From Thermoanaerobaculales bacterium (lineage in GTDB: Bacteria; Acidobacteriota; Thermoanaerobaculia; Thermoanaerobaculales; Sulfomarinibacteraceae): DNA of 64,000 bases. This document shows positions 32,772-42,795 of the stretch, piece by piece. The position numbers were made by a program, and so were the translations under genes. The number at the start of each line of letters is the position of its first letter. The first letter of the stretch is position 1. The stretch covers positions 62,001 through 126,000 of the forward strand of contig JALOLD010000004.1 in the NCBI GenBank assembly GCA_025456145.1, in the 5' to 3' direction. Under the pieces are notes generated by a model. The model did not search any database, had not been told where the DNA came from, and saw nothing but the letters and a program-made list of their open reading frames with translations.

Positions 32772-34562
32772 GTGTACCCGGTCATGCTCGATGTCCGCCG
32801 TCGTCGTTGCCTCGTCGTGGGCGGCGGCGGGATCGCCCTGCGCAAGGCGCAGGGGTTGATCGAGGAGGAGGCGCTGGTCACCGTGGTCGCCCCGGAGCCC
32901 GTCGCGCCCCTGGCCAGGCTCGCCGACGAGGGCCGGCTCCGGCTCGAGCGACGCCGGTACGAGCCGGGTGAAGCGGCGGGCTACGCTCTCGTCTTCGCCG
33001 CGACCGACGACCGGTCGGTCAACCGCACGGTCTTCACCGATGCCGACCGGGTCGGTGTGTGGGCCAACGTCGCCGACGACCCCGAGCTGTGCTCGTTTCA
33101 CCTCCCGGGACGGGTGCGGCGGGGGCCCCTCCAGATCGCGATCGCGTCGGGCGGCGAGGCGCCGTTCGCGGTTCGCCGGCTGCGCCAGGCTCTCGACCGC
33201 CGGTTCGGTCCGGAGTGGGCCGAGTGGCTGGCCGCCGCCGCCCGGTTCAGGGACCGGGTCCGCGAGCTCGGCCGACCGCCCGCCGAACAGGAGGCGGTGT
33301 TCGACCGGTTCTTCGACGCCACGGTCGATCTCGAGGCCTGGCGCGCCCGGGTTCCCACGGCTGCCGAGGAGGCCGGGTGGCTCGGCGCTCCGGTCGATCA
33401 CCTCGACCGGTCCGGCGAGGCGGGGAACGGAGCGGTGGAGGGCTGGCCCGATCGTGGCGATCGCCGCGGCTTCGTCTCGCTCGTCGGCGCCGGTCCCGGT
33501 TGCCCGGGGCTGCTCACCATCCGCGGCCGTCAGCGTCTGCTCGAGGCCGAGGCCGTGGTCTACGACCGGCTCGCGGCCCCGGCCCTGCCGTGCGAGCTCG
33601 AGCCCGCGGTCGAGCTCCACCCGGTCGGCAAGGAGGCGGGCCTCCACCCGATGCCCCAGGAGGAGATCAACGCCCTGCTGGTGAGGCTCGCCCGGCGCGG
33701 GCTGCGGGTCGTCCGGCTCAAGGGCGGCGACCCCTACGTCTTCGGCCGCGGCGGTGAGGAGGCCGAGGTGCTCGAGGGCGCCGGGATCGCCTTCGAGGTG
33801 GTCCCCGGCGTCACATCGGGGGTCGCCGCGATGGCCTGGGCGGGGATTCCGGTGACCCACCGACGCGAGGCGGTCAGGCTGACCCTGCTGACCGCCCACG
33901 AGGCGGTCAAGTCGGACGGACCGCAGGTCCGGTGGGACCTGCTGGCCCAGGACGAGCACGCGACGATCGTCGGCTACATGGGGGTGACCGCGTTGCCCGA
34001 GGTGGTGCGCCGGCTGCTCGAGGCCGGGATGAGCCCGGCGACCCCGGCGGCGATGGTCGAGCGAGGCACGACCGCGGGTCAGAAGAAGGTCGTCTCGACC
34101 CTCGCCGAGCTGGTGGCGGCGGTTGCCGAGGCCGGGCTCGCGCCGCCCGCCCTGTTCGTCATCTCCCCGACGGTCCGCCACGCGACGGCCCTCGACTGGT
34201 TCGCCCGGCTGCCCCTGGCCGGCGAGCGGCTGGTGGTGCCGGGCAGCGCCGGTCCGCTCATCCGACGGCTCGAGGAGGCCGGCGCCGAGGTCGTCCCGCT
34301 GCCCCTTCCGATGACGCCGGCCGCCCGTGTCGTGCTCAATGCGGCGCCGGTCACCGGGTGCGTCGTCGCCGGACCCGACGAGGTCGACTGGCTCGACGGG
34401 GAGCGGGGTGGTCCGGGCTGGGCCGGCGAGCCGCTGAGCTGGTGCCTCGGGACGTCCGCGGCCGAGCGGGCCCGCCAGCGCGGCTGGCAGCGGGTCCGGG
34501 AGCTGGCCGGCGGGATCGGCTGCGACGAGCTGGTGGCGGGCATTGCCTCATCCCGGCGGTGA
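32772..34562 (+). CDS. Siroheme synthase: CysG-type dehydrogenase/ferrochelatase plus SUMT, with degenerate HemD-like tail
   Basis: Protein of 596 residues. Residues 1-200 form the precorrin-2 dehydrogenase/sirohydrochlorin ferrochelatase part (YPVMLDVRRRRCLVVGGGG, FAATDD). About 230-475 form the uroporphyrinogen-III methyltransferase (SLVGAGPGCPGLLTIRG, VYDRL, RLKGGDPYVFGRGGEE, PGVTSG). The last ~120 residues look like a shortened uroporphyrinogen-III synthase (LVVPGSAGPLIRRLEEAGAEV). It would make siroheme for DsrAB from uroporphyrinogen III. The order CysG core plus HemD remnant is uncommon, and the HemD part is about half the normal length, so it may not be active. Start GTG 32772 has GGAGG at 32758-32762; in-frame starts at 32676 and 32706 would add a non-conserved extension. 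Confidence 0.85.
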   Translation: MYPVMLDVRRRRCLVVGGGGIALRKAQGLIEEEALVTVVAPEPVAPLARLADEGRLRLERRRYEPGEAAGYALVFAATDDRSVNRTVFTDADRVGVWANVADDPELCSFHLPGRVRRGPLQIAIASGGEAPFAVRRLRQALDRRFGPEWAEWLAAAARFRDRVRELGRPPAEQEAVFDRFFDATVDLEAWRARVPTAAEEAGWLGAPVDHLDRSGEAGNGAVEGWPDRGDRRGFVSLVGAGPGCPGLLTIRGRQRLLEAEAVVYDRLAAPALPCELEPAVELHPVGKEAGLHPMPQEEINALLVRLARRGLRVVRLKGGDPYVFGRGGEEAEVLEGAGIAFEVVPGVTSGVAAMAWAGIPVTHRREAVRLTLLTAHEAVKSDGPQVRWDLLAQDEHATIVGYMGVTALPEVVRRLLEAGMSPATPAAMVERGTTAGQKKVVSTLAELVAAVAEAGLAPPALFVISPTVRHATALDWFARLPLAGERLVVPGSAGPLIRRLEEAGAEVVPLPLPMTPAARVVLNAAPVTGCVVAGPDEVDWLDGERGGPGWAGEPLSWCLGTSAAERARQRGWQRVRELAGGIGCDELVAGIASSRR

Positions 34563-34607
34563 TCGGGTGGCGACGGTGACACCGGCCGGCCGGAGCGGGG
34601 GCGCCCG

Positions 34608-36079
34608 GTGATCCGTCTCGGGCTGCGCGCCCGCTTCTTCCTCTACTCGAACACGCTGATCGCGGCGACCATGACGATCGTGACGGCGTTCGCGATGGTC
34701 CACGAGCGGACCTCGCAGCACCTCGCCATCGACCAGCGCGGACGGAGCATCGCCGACGCGATGGGCATTCTGATCACCGACGCCCTGGTCCAGCGCTCGA
34801 GCGGCGGGGTCGCCGACCCGGAGTACATCGACCGGAGCATCTCGCAGATCCTCGAGCGGAACCAGGACCTGATGCGCTATGTCGTCGTCGCCGATCCCAG
34901 CGGACGGGTGATCCACGCCACCGACCCGCCGCTCATCGGCGGCTTCTTCCCGCGCAGCTTCGGCGCCGGGACGGGGTTTTCGGCGCCGGTCACCGACCTG
35001 CGTCGCGGCGCCGGCGCCGACCGTCTGCTCGAGGTCCGAACCCCCCTCGGGACGCCGACCGACTTCCGGGGCTCGCTGGCGATCGGCTTCTCCCTCGAGC
35101 CGGTCGAGCAGCGGGTCGCCGATCTCGCCAGGCAGGCGATCATCGCCGCGATCGTCCTCATGCTGGTCAACTCGGTGCTGACCGCGCTCTACGTCGAGAC
35201 CTTGATCCGGCCGATCCTCAGCCTCAACCAGACGATGAAGAGGGCGGGTCTCGGCGATCTCGGGGTCCGGGCGTCGGCCCGCACCGGCGACGAGGTGGGC
35301 GAGCTCGCCGACGCCTTCAACCGGATGATGGACGAGCTCGAGGCGGCGCGCGACCGCGAGAAGGTCCAGCGGGCCCAGCTCGCCCATACCGAGAAGATGG
35401 CGGCGGTCGGGACCCTCGCCGCGGGGGTTGCGCACGAGGTCAACAACCCGCTCGCCGGGGTGCTGGCCTGCGTCGAGAACATGAAGTCGGACCCCGACGA
35501 TGTCGAGCAGCGCGAGCGCTACCTCGATCTCATCGTCGACGGGCTCAACAGGATCGAGCGGACGGTCAACACCCTTCTCAACTTTTCCAGGCAGCGGGAG
35601 ATGAGCCTCGAGGAGACCTCGCTCAACCACAACCTCAAACACGTCGTGGAGCTGGTAGGCTATCAGCTGCGCCGGGCCGGGATCGAGGTGCGGTTCGATC
35701 TCGATCCGAAGGGCGCGGTCGTCCTGGCGGACCATTTCCAGATGGAGCAGCTGTTCCTCAACCTCGTGCTCAACGCCGTGCAGGCGATGCCGCGCGGTGG
35801 TGAGCTGGTGCTCCGGACGCGGGTTGCTGACGACGTGGTAGCGGCGGAGGTTCGCGACACCGGGACCGGCATCCCCGAAGAGATCCGCGACCGGATCTTC
35901 GACCCGTTCTTCACCACCCGCGAGGTCGGCGAGGGGACGGGCCTCGGTCTGTCGGTCAGCGACAGCATCGTCGCCGCCCACGGCGGCACCATCACCGTCA
36001 CGTCGACCCTCGGGACCGGGACGACCTTCAGGGTCGAGCTGCCACCACCGGCGGTCGAGGGCGCCAGGGGGGAGACGTC

Positions 36080-36083
<4 letters not shown>
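34608..36083 (+). CDS. Membrane sensor histidine kinase (HAMP type)
   Basis: Protein of 491 residues. An N-terminal helix (residues 8-30), a periplasmic sensor domain of ~130 residues, a second helix (~178-200) and a HAMP segment follow each other. The His-kinase core has H in GVAHEVNNPLAGVLA, and an ATPase domain with DTGTGIPEE and GTGLGLSVS. The start is GTG 34608; the end overlaps the regulator gene by four bases. The two form a classic NtrB/NtrC-like pair. No cysteine-rich PAS domain is present, unlike the kinase at 13124. The signal is unknown. Confidence 0.9.
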
Positions 36084-37459
<1,376 letters not shown>

Positions 37460-37489
37460 CATCGACCGCGTCCCCGATCGCCCGGTCCG

Positions 37490-37537
37490 AGATCCCGGTC
37501 CCGGTCGTCCCGGGGCTGGGGAGAGGGACCGGGGTCT
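37490..37537 (+). terminator. Hairpin after the response regulator gene
   Basis: AGATCCCGGTCCC (37490-37502) pairs with GGGACCGGGGTCT (37525-37537) with one G-T pair. No T-run follows, so it is either a weak terminator or an mRNA-stabilising hairpin. Confidence 0.4.
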
Positions 37538-37587
37538 GAACCGGCGATGGCCGAGGGGCCCGGCGATCTACGGACCCGTCACAGGCC

Positions 37588-37618
37588 TTGTGAAATCTGA
37601 GACAAGCGCCGGTATACT
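37588..37618 (+). promoter_or_regulatory. Candidate sigma-70 promoter of the porin gene
   Basis: TTGTGA (37588-37593) and TATACT (37613-37618) are separated by 19 bases; reading the -35 as TGTGAA gives 18. TATACT matches the -10 consensus at 5 of 6 positions. The start codon lies only 18 bases beyond. Confidence 0.5.
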
Positions 37619-37635
37619 GTGACCGTGGGGGCGTC

Positions 37636-39000
37636 ATGAGGATTCCTTCGACTGGTCTCGTTGGCTTTCTCCTGTTGTTGACGTGGGGTGTCGGGACGGC
37701 CGCAGCCGAGGAGCCCGCGGCGACGGAGTCCCCCGGCTCGATCCTCTCGAGGTATGACCAGGGCTTCCGTTTCACCACCGCGGACAACGCCTTCGCGCTG
37801 CGGCTCAACGGCCTGCTCCAGATTCGCTGGTCCTACGTCGACTACGACCCGGCGATCCGCTACAACCAGGACGATTACTCGAGCTTCTACATCCGCCGCG
37901 CGCGGCTCTACTTCACCGGCCACGCCGGGAGCCCCCGTCTGACCTACTTCATCCACGTCCAGCTCGAGCCGAGCAACGACGTCAACGCCCACGACCTGTG
38001 GGTCGAGTACGAGTTCAGCGACCTGCTGCGGCTCGGCGTCGGGCGCAACAAGATCGGCTACGGCCTCGAGATGCTCAACTCGGGCGCCGCCCTCGGAATG
38101 GTCGACCGCTCGATCATGTACGGCGAGACCGACATCGATCTCGGCAACACCGGCCAGCCGGGCCCGCGCTTTCCGGGCGGCGGCACCGCCCGCTTCGGTC
38201 TGAGCTCGCTCGCGCCGACCGGGTTCCCGACCGGTGGGCTCAATCTCTATCGCTCGCAGGGCCTGCAGCTCCAGGGGCAGCGGGGGTCGTCGGACACCGC
38301 GACCTTCGAGTACCAGGCGGGGGTCTGGCAGGGGCGGAGCACGACCGGTTTCTCGAACCTCGGCGACGGTCACCTCGGGACGATTCGGGTCGGCTACTAC
38401 CCCTGGGGCTTCATCGACTGGCGGGTGGTCGGCGATGTCGAGGGGAGCGAGCGGTTCAAGCTCGGGGTGGTCGGATCGGTCTACCGGGACGAGACCGCCC
38501 AGCCGGTGGAGTACCACGACCAGGGCGCCAACCTGGCGCTCCTCGCCCGCTGGCGGGGCTGGTCGGTCGACGCCGAGTGGAGTGCGGAGTCCTTCGAACC
38601 CGCCAGCACCGACGACACCTGGGAGCGAGAGGGCTGGCGGGTCAGCCTCGGCTGGTTCGTCGTCCCGGCGAAGTGGGAGGTTCGCGCGCGCTACGCCCAG
38701 ATCGAGCGGCTCGACGACCCGACCTACCAGCGGGCGGTCGACTCGGGTCTGGGGGTCCCCGAGGTCGCCGCCGGCGAGGGCTGGACCCCGGCCCTCGAGG
38801 CGAGGATGACCGAGGTCAGCGTCGCGGCGAGCGTCTTCATCCCGCGCTGGCGTAATCGGTTGATCGTCGACCTGTCGCGGCTGACCCGGGATTTCGCGGC
38901 CGATCCATCCGCCGTGATCGACGGCGAGCCGGCGCCGATCGCCAAGGCGCCGGACCAGGTCGACCACCGCTTCCGCGCGATGATCCAACTGGTCTTTTGA
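37636..39000 (+). CDS. Outer-membrane porin (OprO/OprP-like)
   Basis: Protein of 454 residues with a signal peptide (MRIPSTGLVGFLLLLTWGVGTAAAEE). The mature part consists of alternating amphipathic beta-strands rich in Tyr, Trp and Arg and ends in phenylalanine (QLVF), the usual C-terminal outer-membrane signal. The segment FYIRRARLYFTGHAGSPRLTY and the pattern LGVGRNKIGYGLE fit the phosphate-selective porin O/P family. The substrate may be phosphate, pyrophosphate or another anion. Its presence shows a diderm cell envelope. A heptamer-type inverted repeat lies after the stop. Confidence 0.85.
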   Translation: MRIPSTGLVGFLLLLTWGVGTAAAEEPAATESPGSILSRYDQGFRFTTADNAFALRLNGLLQIRWSYVDYDPAIRYNQDDYSSFYIRRARLYFTGHAGSPRLTYFIHVQLEPSNDVNAHDLWVEYEFSDLLRLGVGRNKIGYGLEMLNSGAALGMVDRSIMYGETDIDLGNTGQPGPRFPGGGTARFGLSSLAPTGFPTGGLNLYRSQGLQLQGQRGSSDTATFEYQAGVWQGRSTTGFSNLGDGHLGTIRVGYYPWGFIDWRVVGDVEGSERFKLGVVGSVYRDETAQPVEYHDQGANLALLARWRGWSVDAEWSAESFEPASTDDTWEREGWRVSLGWFVVPAKWEVRARYAQIERLDDPTYQRAVDSGLGVPEVAAGEGWTPALEARMTEVSVAASVFIPRWRNRLIVDLSRLTRDFAADPSAVIDGEPAPIAKAPDQVDHRFRAMIQLVF

Positions 39001-39005
39001 CAGAT

Positions 39006-39112
39006 CTAAGTTCTGAGTTCTTGGTTTTTGGTTGTCGTCGCACCAGGTCGACATTCGCGATCGCGGACCGGATGCGATGGAACTAAAAACTAAAAACTGA
39101 AAACTAAGAACT
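39006..39112. repeat. Inverted repeat built of 7-base units between porin and rmlB
   Basis: The right arm (39080-39112) is a tandem of AACTAAA-type heptamers ending in AAGAACTT. The left arm (39006-39031) is the mirror image (AAGTTCTGAGTTCTTGG...). About 48 bases lie between the arms. The stop codon of rmlB (minus strand, 39104-39106) is inside the right arm. It may act as a bidirectional terminator or a dispersed repeat. Confidence 0.75.
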
Positions 39113-40180
39113 TGGCGAGAGGCCCAGCCTCTCGCCGGCGTAGCGGTCGGCCGTGACCTCGTCGCACCAGGCGACGTTGGCGAGGTACCACTCGACGGTG
39201 GCGCGCAGGCCCGACGCGAAGTCGTGGTCGGGGGCCCAACCGAGCTCGGAGGCGATGAGCGAGGCGTCGATCGCATAGCGACGGTCGTGGCCGGGCCGGT
39301 CGGTGACGAAGGTCACCAGGTCGCGGCGGCTCGACCGGTCGCTCCGCGGCGCGAGCTCGTCGACGAGGTCGCAGATCGCGCGCACGACATCGAGGTTGGT
39401 CAGCTCGTTGTGTCCGCCGACGTTGTAGGTCCGGCCGGGGGTACCCCGGCGGACGATCAGATCGATCGCCCGGCAGTGGTCGGCAACGTAGAGCCAGTCG
39501 CGGACGTTGCCGCCGTCGCCGTAGACCGGCAGCGGCCGATCGGCGAGGGCGTTGCGGATCATCAGAGGGATGAGCTTCTCGGGGAACTGGAAGGGGCCGT
39601 AGTTGTTCGAGCAGTTCGAGATCGTGGTCGGCAGGCCGTAGGTCCGGTGCCAGGCGCGGACGAGGTGGTCGGAGGCGGCCTTGGACGCCGAGTACGGGCT
39701 CGACGGGTCGTAGGGGGTGGCCTCGGTGAAGAAGCCGTCGGCGCCGAGCGACCCGAAGACCTCGTCGGTCGAGATGTGGTGGAAGCGGACATCCGACCGG
39801 TCGCCCCAGTGAGCCCGGGCCGCCTCGAGCAGGTTGGCGGTGCCGCGGACGTTGGTGTCGATGAAGTCGAGCGGACCGTCGATCGAGCGGTCGACGTGGC
39901 TCTCGGCGGCGAAGTGCACCACCGTGTCGACCTCGTGCTCGGCGAAGATCCGGCGCAGCAGCGCCGGGTCGCGGATGTCGCCCTCGACGAAGGTGTACCG
40001 CTCGCGGTGGGTCTCGGCGACGTCGCGCTGGCTCGCCCGGTGCCCGGCATAGGTCAGGGCGTCGAGGTTGACCAGTCGCAGGCCGGGGTCGCCGTCGAGG
40101 GCGGTGCGCAGGTAGGTGCAGCCGATGAAGCCGGCGCCGCCGGTGACCAGCATCGAGCGTGGATGGTGGGTGATCGTCAC
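39104..40180 (-). CDS. rmlB: dTDP-glucose 4,6-dehydratase
   Basis: Enzyme of 358 residues in the extended short-chain dehydrogenase family. It has the NAD site [21 protein letters not shown], the catalytic YxxxK ([10 protein letters not shown]), and ISTDEVFG, all typical of RmlB. It converts dTDP-glucose to the 4-keto-6-deoxy sugar in dTDP-L-rhamnose synthesis. The GTG start at 40180 overlaps the rmlC stop (GTGA). The C-terminal codons and stop overlap a heptamer repeat, so the extreme C-terminus may be repeat-derived. Confidence 0.95.
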   Translation of the reverse strand: MTITHHPRSMLVTGGAGFIGCTYLRTALDGDPGLRLVNLDALTYAGHRASQRDVAETHRERYTFVEGDIRDPALLRRIFAEHEVDTVVHFAAESHVDRSIDGPLDFIDTNVRGTANLLEAARAHWGDRSDVRFHHISTDEVFGSLGADGFFTEATPYDPSSPYSASKAASDHLVRAWHRTYGLPTTISNCSNNYGPFQFPEKLIPLMIRNALADRPLPVYGDGGNVRDWLYVADHCRAIDLIVRRGTPGRTYNVGGHNELTNLDVVRAICDLVDELAPRSDRSSRRDLVTFVTDRPGHDRRYAIDASLIASELGWAPDHDFASGLRATVEWYLANVAWCDEVTADRYAGERLGLSPSS

Positions 40181-40740
40181 GGGGTAAACCTCGGGAGGTC
40201 GTCGGGAGGGGCATCCGCGAGCCGGGGCCAGGCGAGGTCCCGCTCCGACAGCACCGGGGGCGAGCCGGCCAGCGGCCAGTCGATGGCGAGGGTCGGGTCG
40301 TCCCACCGGATGCCCCGCTCCTCGGCCGGCGCGTAGTAGTCCGAGCACTTGTACTGGAACTCGGCGATGTCGGACAGCACGAGGAAGCCGTGCGCGAGAC
40401 CGGGAGGCGCGAACAGCATCCGGTGGTTGGCGTCGCTCAGCTCGGCCCCGACCCAGCGTCCAAAGGTCGGGCTGCCCCGCCGGATATCGACCACAACGTC
40501 GAACACCCGGCCGACGGTCGCCCGGACCAGCTTGGCCTGGGGTCGCCCGAGCTGGTAGTGCAGACCGCGCAGCACCCCGGCGCGCGACCGCGAGTGGTTG
40601 TCCTGGACGAAGTCGCAGTCGATACCGAGCTCGGCGAGGCGTGCGCGGTGATAGCTCTCCATGAAGAAGCCGCGGTGGTCGCCGTGGACCACCGGCTCGA
40701 CGAGGCAGACGCCGGGCAGGTCGGTGTCGACTCGCCGCAT
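40177..40740 (-). CDS. rmlC: dTDP-4-dehydrorhamnose 3,5-epimerase
   Basis: Cupin enzyme of 187 residues. It has GFFMESY at the start, the active-site region [20 protein letters not shown] with the catalytic His, [13 protein letters not shown], and [15 protein letters not shown] with YKCSDYY. It is the third enzyme of dTDP-rhamnose synthesis. It starts immediately after the rmlA stop. rmlD, the final reductase, is not in the window. Confidence 0.95.
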   Translation of the reverse strand: MRRVDTDLPGVCLVEPVVHGDHRGFFMESYHRARLAELGIDCDFVQDNHSRSRAGVLRGLHYQLGRPQAKLVRATVGRVFDVVVDIRRGSPTFGRWVGAELSDANHRMLFAPPGLAHGFLVLSDIAEFQYKCSDYYAPAEERGIRWDDPTLAIDWPLAGSPPVLSERDLAWPRLADAPPDDLPRFTP

Positions 40741-41616
40741 TCAGGCCCCCGACCGCTGCAGGACCTCGCGGAGGTAGTCGCCATAGCTCGAGGCGCCGGC
40801 CGCCTCGGCCTCGCGCCGGAAGCCGTCGGTGGTGATCCAGCCGTTGCGCCAGGCGATCTCCTGCAGACAGCCGACCTTGAGGCCCTGCCGCTCCTCGATC
40901 GCCTGGATGAAGCTCGAGGCCTCGATCAGGCTCTTGTGGGTCCCGGCGTCGAGCCAGGCGAAGCCGCGGCCGAGCACCTCGACCTCGAGCTCGCCGCGCT
41001 CGAGGTAGAGGCGGTTGAGGTCGGTGATCTCGAGCTCGCCGCGCGGGCTCGGCCGGAGGCCGGCGGCGAGGTCGCAGACATCGGGACCGTAGAAGTAGAG
41101 CCCGGGGACCGCGAAGTTGCTGCGCGGCGAGGCGGGCTTCTCCTCGAGCGAGAGGGCGCGGCCGTCGGCGTCGAACTCGACCACGCCATAGCTCCGCGGA
41201 TCGCGCACCCAGTAGCCGAAGATCCGGGCGCCCCGGGTCAGCCGGGCCGACCGTCGGAGCAGCTCGGACAGCCCGTGACCGTACAGGACGTTGTCGCCGA
41301 GGACGAGGCAGGCCGGCGATCCGGCGAGGAAGTCGCGGCCGAGGACGAAGGCCTGGGCGAGGCCCTCGGGACGGGGCTGCTCACAGTAGCTCAGGGTCAT
41401 CCCGAGGCGCGCGCCGTCGCCGAGCAGCTCGCGATAGCTCGGCAGGTCGTGCGGCGTCGAGATGATCAGCACCTCGCGGATCCCGGCCAGCATGAGCAGG
41501 CTCAAAGGGTAGTAGACCATCGGCTTGTCGTAGACGGGGAGCAGCTGTTTGCTGACCACGCGGGTGACCGGGTGGAGCCGGGTGCCCGAGCCACCGGCCA
41601 GGACGATTCCTCTCAT
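40741..41616 (-). CDS. rmlA: Glucose-1-phosphate thymidylyltransferase
   Basis: Enzyme of 291 residues making dTDP-glucose. The nucleotide-binding loop [16 protein letters not shown] is at the N-terminus. [20 protein letters not shown] and [12 protein letters not shown] are also typical. A ribosome site (GGAGG on the minus strand) precedes ATG 41616; any longer frame overlaps the divergent gene's leader. It is the first gene of rmlACB, which probably supplies rhamnose for surface polysaccharide. Confidence 0.95.
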   Translation of the reverse strand: MRGIVLAGGSGTRLHPVTRVVSKQLLPVYDKPMVYYPLSLLMLAGIREVLIISTPHDLPSYRELLGDGARLGMTLSYCEQPRPEGLAQAFVLGRDFLAGSPACLVLGDNVLYGHGLSELLRRSARLTRGARIFGYWVRDPRSYGVVEFDADGRALSLEEKPASPRSNFAVPGLYFYGPDVCDLAAGLRPSPRGELEITDLNRLYLERGELEVEVLGRGFAWLDAGTHKSLIEASSFIQAIEERQGLKVGCLQEIAWRNGWITTDGFRREAEAAGASSYGDYLREVLQRSGA

Positions 41617-41776
41617 GCAAGCCTCCGCGGTGCTCGGCCTCGAGTCGGCACCGGAGTCTAGCACACGGCCGACGACCTTCCGGGGGTCGGCCGACGGCGC
41701 GCCCCCGGGCGACGTCCGTTGTACAATTCCTGAAGAACCGACCGACGTCGTTGGTACCATGAAGGCTGTGAGGACG

Positions 41777-42748
41777 ATGAACGAAGGCCGCGGAACCGTG
41801 CTGGCAGTGGATGACGATCCGGGCGCGCTGTCGGCGCTCGCCGACGCGCTGGGCACCCTGGGCTTCCAGGTCGTCCAGGCGTCGAGCGGCGACGCCGCCC
41901 TCGAGCTCGCCGCCGGCCAGCCGCCCGATGTCGTCCTGCTCGATGTCCAGATGCCGGGGATGGACGGCTTCGAGGTCTGCCGCCGGCTCAAGGCGAGGCC
42001 GGAGCTGCAGCTCGTCCCGGTCGTCTTTCTCACCGGGCACGGATCGCGCCGGGCGAGGCTCGAGGGGCTCGAGGCCGGCGCCACCGACTTCCTCAACAAG
42101 CCCTGCGATCTCGTCGAGCTCGAGGTGCGGGTGCGGAACCTGGTCAACTTCCGCCGGCTGACCACCGAGCTCGACTCGGCCGAGCAGATGGTCTTCTCGA
42201 TCGCCCGGGTGGTCGAGGCCCGCGACCAGGACACCGGCGACCACTGCGAACGCCTTGCCCGGCTGGGTGTGGAGCTCGGCGAGCGGGTCGGTCTCGACGA
42301 GGTCGGTCTGACCGCGCTGCGCCGCGGCGGGTATCTGCACGACCTCGGGAAGATCGGCATCCCCGACAACATCCTGCTCAAGCCGGGCAAGCTCAACCCG
42401 GCGGAGTGGGAGGTCATGAAGCGCCACGTCGAGATCGGGGTCGAGATCTGCTCGCCGCTGCGCAGCCTGCAGCCGGTGCTGCCGCTGATCCGCCACCACC
42501 ACGAGCGGTTCGACGGCTCCGGCTATCCGGACGGGCTGGCCGGGAAGAAGATCCCGCTGCTCGCCCGGGTGTTCCAGGTGGTCGACGTCTTCGACGCGCT
42601 CACCGTCGACCGCTGCTACCGGCCGGCGATGTCGGCCGTCGACGCGGTGGCGGTGCTCCAAAGCGAGACCTCGAAGGGCTTCTGGGATCGCGAGATCGTC
42701 GACGAGTTCCTCGCGATGATCGGGGGGGGCGCCGGAGCGCCGTCGTAG
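41777..42748 (+). CDS. Response regulator with HD-GYP phosphodiesterase domain
   Basis: Protein of 323 residues. A receiver domain (1-120; Asp in [12 protein letters not shown]) is followed by an HD-GYP domain (about 135-315). The HD-GYP domain has [19 protein letters not shown], the [15 protein letters not shown] motif and [16 protein letters not shown]. The metal-binding His/Asp residues and the GYP triplet are present, so it should degrade cyclic di-GMP when phosphorylated. Start ATG 41777 is preferred because of GAGG just upstream; ATG 41759 is possible. TACAAT at 41722-41727 may be the -10 element. The stop codon lies in a hairpin shared with the convergent gene. Confidence 0.92.
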   Translation: MNEGRGTVLAVDDDPGALSALADALGTLGFQVVQASSGDAALELAAGQPPDVVLLDVQMPGMDGFEVCRRLKARPELQLVPVVFLTGHGSRRARLEGLEAGATDFLNKPCDLVELEVRVRNLVNFRRLTTELDSAEQMVFSIARVVEARDQDTGDHCERLARLGVELGERVGLDEVGLTALRRGGYLHDLGKIGIPDNILLKPGKLNPAEWEVMKRHVEIGVEICSPLRSLQPVLPLIRHHHERFDGSGYPDGLAGKKIPLLARVFQVVDVFDALTVDRCYRPAMSAVDAVAVLQSETSKGFWDREIVDEFLAMIGGGAGAPS

Positions 42749-42795
42749 CGAGCTGTCAGCTGATAGCTGATAGCTGATAGCTGACAGCTCGCTAC
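42745..42795. repeat. Perfect 17-bp-stem hairpin with heptamer loop, containing both stop codons
   Basis: Arms 42745-42761 and 42779-42795 are exact inverted copies; the loop consists of GCTGATA heptamers. The TAG of the HD-GYP gene (42746-42748) lies in the left arm and the TAG of the convergent lyase gene (42792-42794, minus strand) in the right arm. It probably works as a bidirectional terminator. Confidence 0.9.

Noticed and set aside
37579-37593. TCACA-N5-TGTGA palindrome overlapping the porin -35 region as a CRP site
   Set aside because: The half-sites are in the opposite order to the CRP consensus and the spacing is one short; probably chance.
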